This document shows, piece by piece, positions 62,108 through 64,000 of a stretch of 64,000 nt of DNA; position 1 is the first letter of the stretch; each line of letters begins with the position of its first letter. This stretch comes from JAMXLO01 sp037201625 (lineage in GTDB: Bacteria > Pseudomonadota > Alphaproteobacteria > Acetobacterales > Acetobacteraceae), in the NCBI GenBank assembly GCA_037201625.1, contig JBBCGR010000002.1:124001-188000 (forward strand), given 5' to 3'. A model generated the notes under the pieces. The model did no database searches. It saw only the letters and a program-made list of their open reading frames with translations, and had not been told where the DNA came from. The translations under genes and the position numbers were made by a program.

Positions 62108-63075
62108 CCGTCCTGCTGACCGGCGCGGCTGGTTTCATCGGATACCATGTGGCGGAGGCACTGCTCGCACGCGGCGAGCGCGTGATCGGGCTCGACAACC
62201 TCAACACCTACTACGACGTGGGACTGAAGCGCGGTCGCCTCGAGCGCCTCGCCGATCGGCCGAACTTCCAGTTCCACGCTATGGATATCTCGGACCGTGA
62301 GGCCGTGCATGCGCTTGTCCGCGCGGACAGGAGCATAGACGGCGTGATACACCTCGCGGCGCAGGCAGGGGTCCGCTATTCGTTGATCGATCCGTATTCA
62401 TACGTGCAGTCGAATGTCATGGGGCACGTGGTGATGCTGGAGGCGGCGCGGCTGCTGCCCGACCTGCGGCACTTCGTCTACGCGAGTTCGTCGTCGGTGT
62501 ATGGCGCCAACCAGACGCTGCCGTTCGCCGAGGGCGACCGGGTGGACACGCCGCTGTCGGTGTATGCCGCGACCAAGCGGGCGGACGAATTGCTCAGCCA
62601 CGCGTTCGCGCACCTGCACGGGCTGCCGCAGACCGGGCTGCGGTTCTTCACGGTGTATGGGCCGTGGGGCCGGCCGGACATGGCGTATTACAGTTTTGCC
62701 CGCGCGATCGCGGCCGGCGAGCCGATCACGGTCTACGACGGGGGGGCGCTGAAGCGGGACTTCACCTACGTCGACGACATTGTGGCCGGGGTGGTGGGCT
62801 GCCTGGACCGCCCTCCCCCCGCGCATGCGCCGCGGGTGCTGAACATCGGGAACCATCGGAGCGAGACGGTGCTGACCCTGGTTCGGCTGCTGGAACAGGC
62901 GCTGGGGCGGCAGGCGGTTCTGCGGGATGCGCCGCGGCCGGCGGCGGACGTGGAGGAGACGTTCGCCTCGGTGGCGGCGATCGGGGCGCTGACGGGGTTT
63001 GCGCCGCGGGTTTCGCTGGCCGAGGGGATCCCCCGGTTCGCCGCCTGGTTCAGGGGCTGGCACGGGATCGGATGA
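62104..63075 (+). CDS. NAD-dependent epimerase/dehydratase (UDP-glucuronate 4-epimerase-like)
   Basis: A 323-residue extended SDR. The NAD loop is TGAAGFIGYHVAEALLARG, followed by GLDNLNTYYDVGLKRGRLERL, the active Tyr-Lys in YAATKRADELL, and LRFFTVYGPWGRPDMA, all typical of UDP-glucuronate 4-epimerases (CapI/LpsL). It supplies galacturonate for surface polysaccharide. The ATG overlaps the upstream stop (ATGA). Confidence 0.9.
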   Translation: MTVLLTGAAGFIGYHVAEALLARGERVIGLDNLNTYYDVGLKRGRLERLADRPNFQFHAMDISDREAVHALVRADRSIDGVIHLAAQAGVRYSLIDPYSYVQSNVMGHVVMLEAARLLPDLRHFVYASSSSVYGANQTLPFAEGDRVDTPLSVYAATKRADELLSHAFAHLHGLPQTGLRFFTVYGPWGRPDMAYYSFARAIAAGEPITVYDGGALKRDFTYVDDIVAGVVGCLDRPPPAHAPRVLNIGNHRSETVLTLVRLLEQALGRQAVLRDAPRPAADVEETFASVAAIGALTGFAPRVSLAEGIPRFAAWFRGWHGIG

Positions 63076-63095
63076 GGGTCGTCGAAAAAGGGCTC

Positions 63096-63124
63096 TTGAC
63101 CGCTGCTCCGGAGGGGCCTACATG
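63096..63124 (+). promoter_or_regulatory. Probable rRNA operon promoter
   Basis: TTGACC (63096-63101) and TACATG (63119-63124) are separated by 17 bp, close to the sigma-70 consensus. An A run (gaaaaag) lies just upstream of the -35. It starts 20 bp after the epimerase stop and about 430 bp before 16S, a usual distance. Confidence 0.65.
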
Positions 63125-63551
63125 CCGCCCCCGTCGCGACGGTCTGGCGAGATTAGTTCTTGCAAAGCCGGGGCGGCTAGGTTAGGTTTCTTGTTCTGCG
63201 CCGGGTTTGGCGCAAATCAGAGCAAGTCACTCATTGGGCCCGTAACGCGGGGCCGTGGGCGTCTCTGCTCCGATCTTTGACAGTTGCATAGGCTAGGAAG
63301 GGATACGTTGGCGGCGCCCTCGGGTCTCCGTGCGCAAGCACGGACTGATCGGATGGCCGGACCGGCGGTCTGAGTGAGTAGCACTCGGACTTCGTTGGTT
63401 TGGCTTCAGGGGTGTCTGATACGTATTTTCTTTTGATGCGTACAGTTACGCTTTGAAGTGTGTCGGTTCACTCATGGTGGCCGGCACTGACCATAGAGTT
63501 CGGGTCTGTTCATTAAGAGGTCTGATGTCTTCGGGCATGAGACTTTGAGAT
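63125..63551 (+). other. rRNA leader with box A- and box B-like antitermination elements
   Basis: The gene-free stretch between the promoter and 16S is the transcribed rRNA leader. It holds tctttgacagttgcata (about 63274-63290), resembling a box A, and a stem ccgtgc-gcaa-gcacgg (63328-63343) with a GNRA-type loop that could be a box B. The region close to 16S (ctttgagatgaacctg) will pair with the 16S trailer for RNase III processing. Confidence 0.6.

Positions 63552-64000
<449 letters not shown>

Overview
The window is high-GC DNA from an alphaproteobacterium, most likely of the family Acetobacteraceae. The basis is a partial 16S rRNA gene at the right end with an Acetobacteraceae-like 5' third, an alpha-type porin, an fdsGBACD formate dehydrogenase operon, and many catabolic dehydrogenases, LLM flavoproteins and hydantoinase genes. 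The family assignment comes from recognising the sequence, not from a database search.

Layout, left to right. (1) 1-2727: 3' part of an RND efflux pump, then a heptad-repeat coiled-coil gene on the other strand and a lone xanthine-dehydrogenase-type molybdenum subunit. (2) 5.9-13.5 kb: an import-and-degrade set made of an LLM flavin monooxygenase, an SDR, a phytanoyl-CoA-type dioxygenase, a branched-chain/amide-type binding protein, LivH, and a single polypeptide fusing LivM, LivG and LivF. (3) 13.7-19.5 kb, minus strand: the NAD-dependent formate dehydrogenase operon fdsG-fdsB-fdsA-fdhD-fdsD, with fdsA split near its 3' end by a one-base shift in a six-A run. (4) 19.6-25.1 kb: a membrane protein, a TauD-type dioxygenase, a toxin-antitoxin-like pair (XRE-ImmA/IrrE plus a doubly frameshifted DUF4411 PIN gene), a gene-free stretch with GTCTC/GAGAC repeats and a relic of the ptsN 3' end, and a DUF2934 gene.

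(5) 25.2-37.8 kb: a potassium region. On the minus strand lie a small membrane peptide gene, kdpF, kdpA, kdpB, kdpC, kdpD, kdpE and ptsN. About 2 kb upstream is a second unit: a small peptide of the same kind, a complete second kdpA with no kdpB or kdpC, and a four-helix membrane protein. A SOUL heme-binding protein and a small tail-anchored protein lie between. The upstream regions of these transcription units share 11-bp tandem half-sites of the kind bound by OmpR/PhoB-family regulators. They are spaced by multiples of 11 bp and are good candidates for KdpE sites.

(6) 38-42.5 kb: hyuA, hyuB and a creatininase-family amidohydrolase in one overlapping operon. (7) 42.5-50 kb: a membrane protein, a winged-helix/ATPase regulator, a Gly/Ala-rich secreted protein, a MetE-like protein and a PAS hybrid kinase. 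(8) 49.9-51.4 kb: a deletion-type junction where the front half of a second hyuA runs into the back of a PduO-type cobalamin adenosyltransferase gene. (9) 51.5-61.5 kb: carboxylic acid metabolism (2-hydroxyacid dehydrogenase, MmgE/PrpD, HMG-CoA-lyase-like enzyme, porin, isocitrate-lyase-family enzyme, NHL propeller, patatin, acetoacetate decarboxylase, 3-hydroxybutyrate dehydrogenase). (10) 61.5-63.1 kb: a SIS-domain sugar isomerase overlapping a nucleotide-sugar epimerase. (11) 63.1-64 kb: rRNA promoter, leader and 16S start.

The most promising undescribed element is the double kdp locus with its phased direct repeats and orphan kdpA. Three dispersed repeat families and several gene-breaking events are also recorded.
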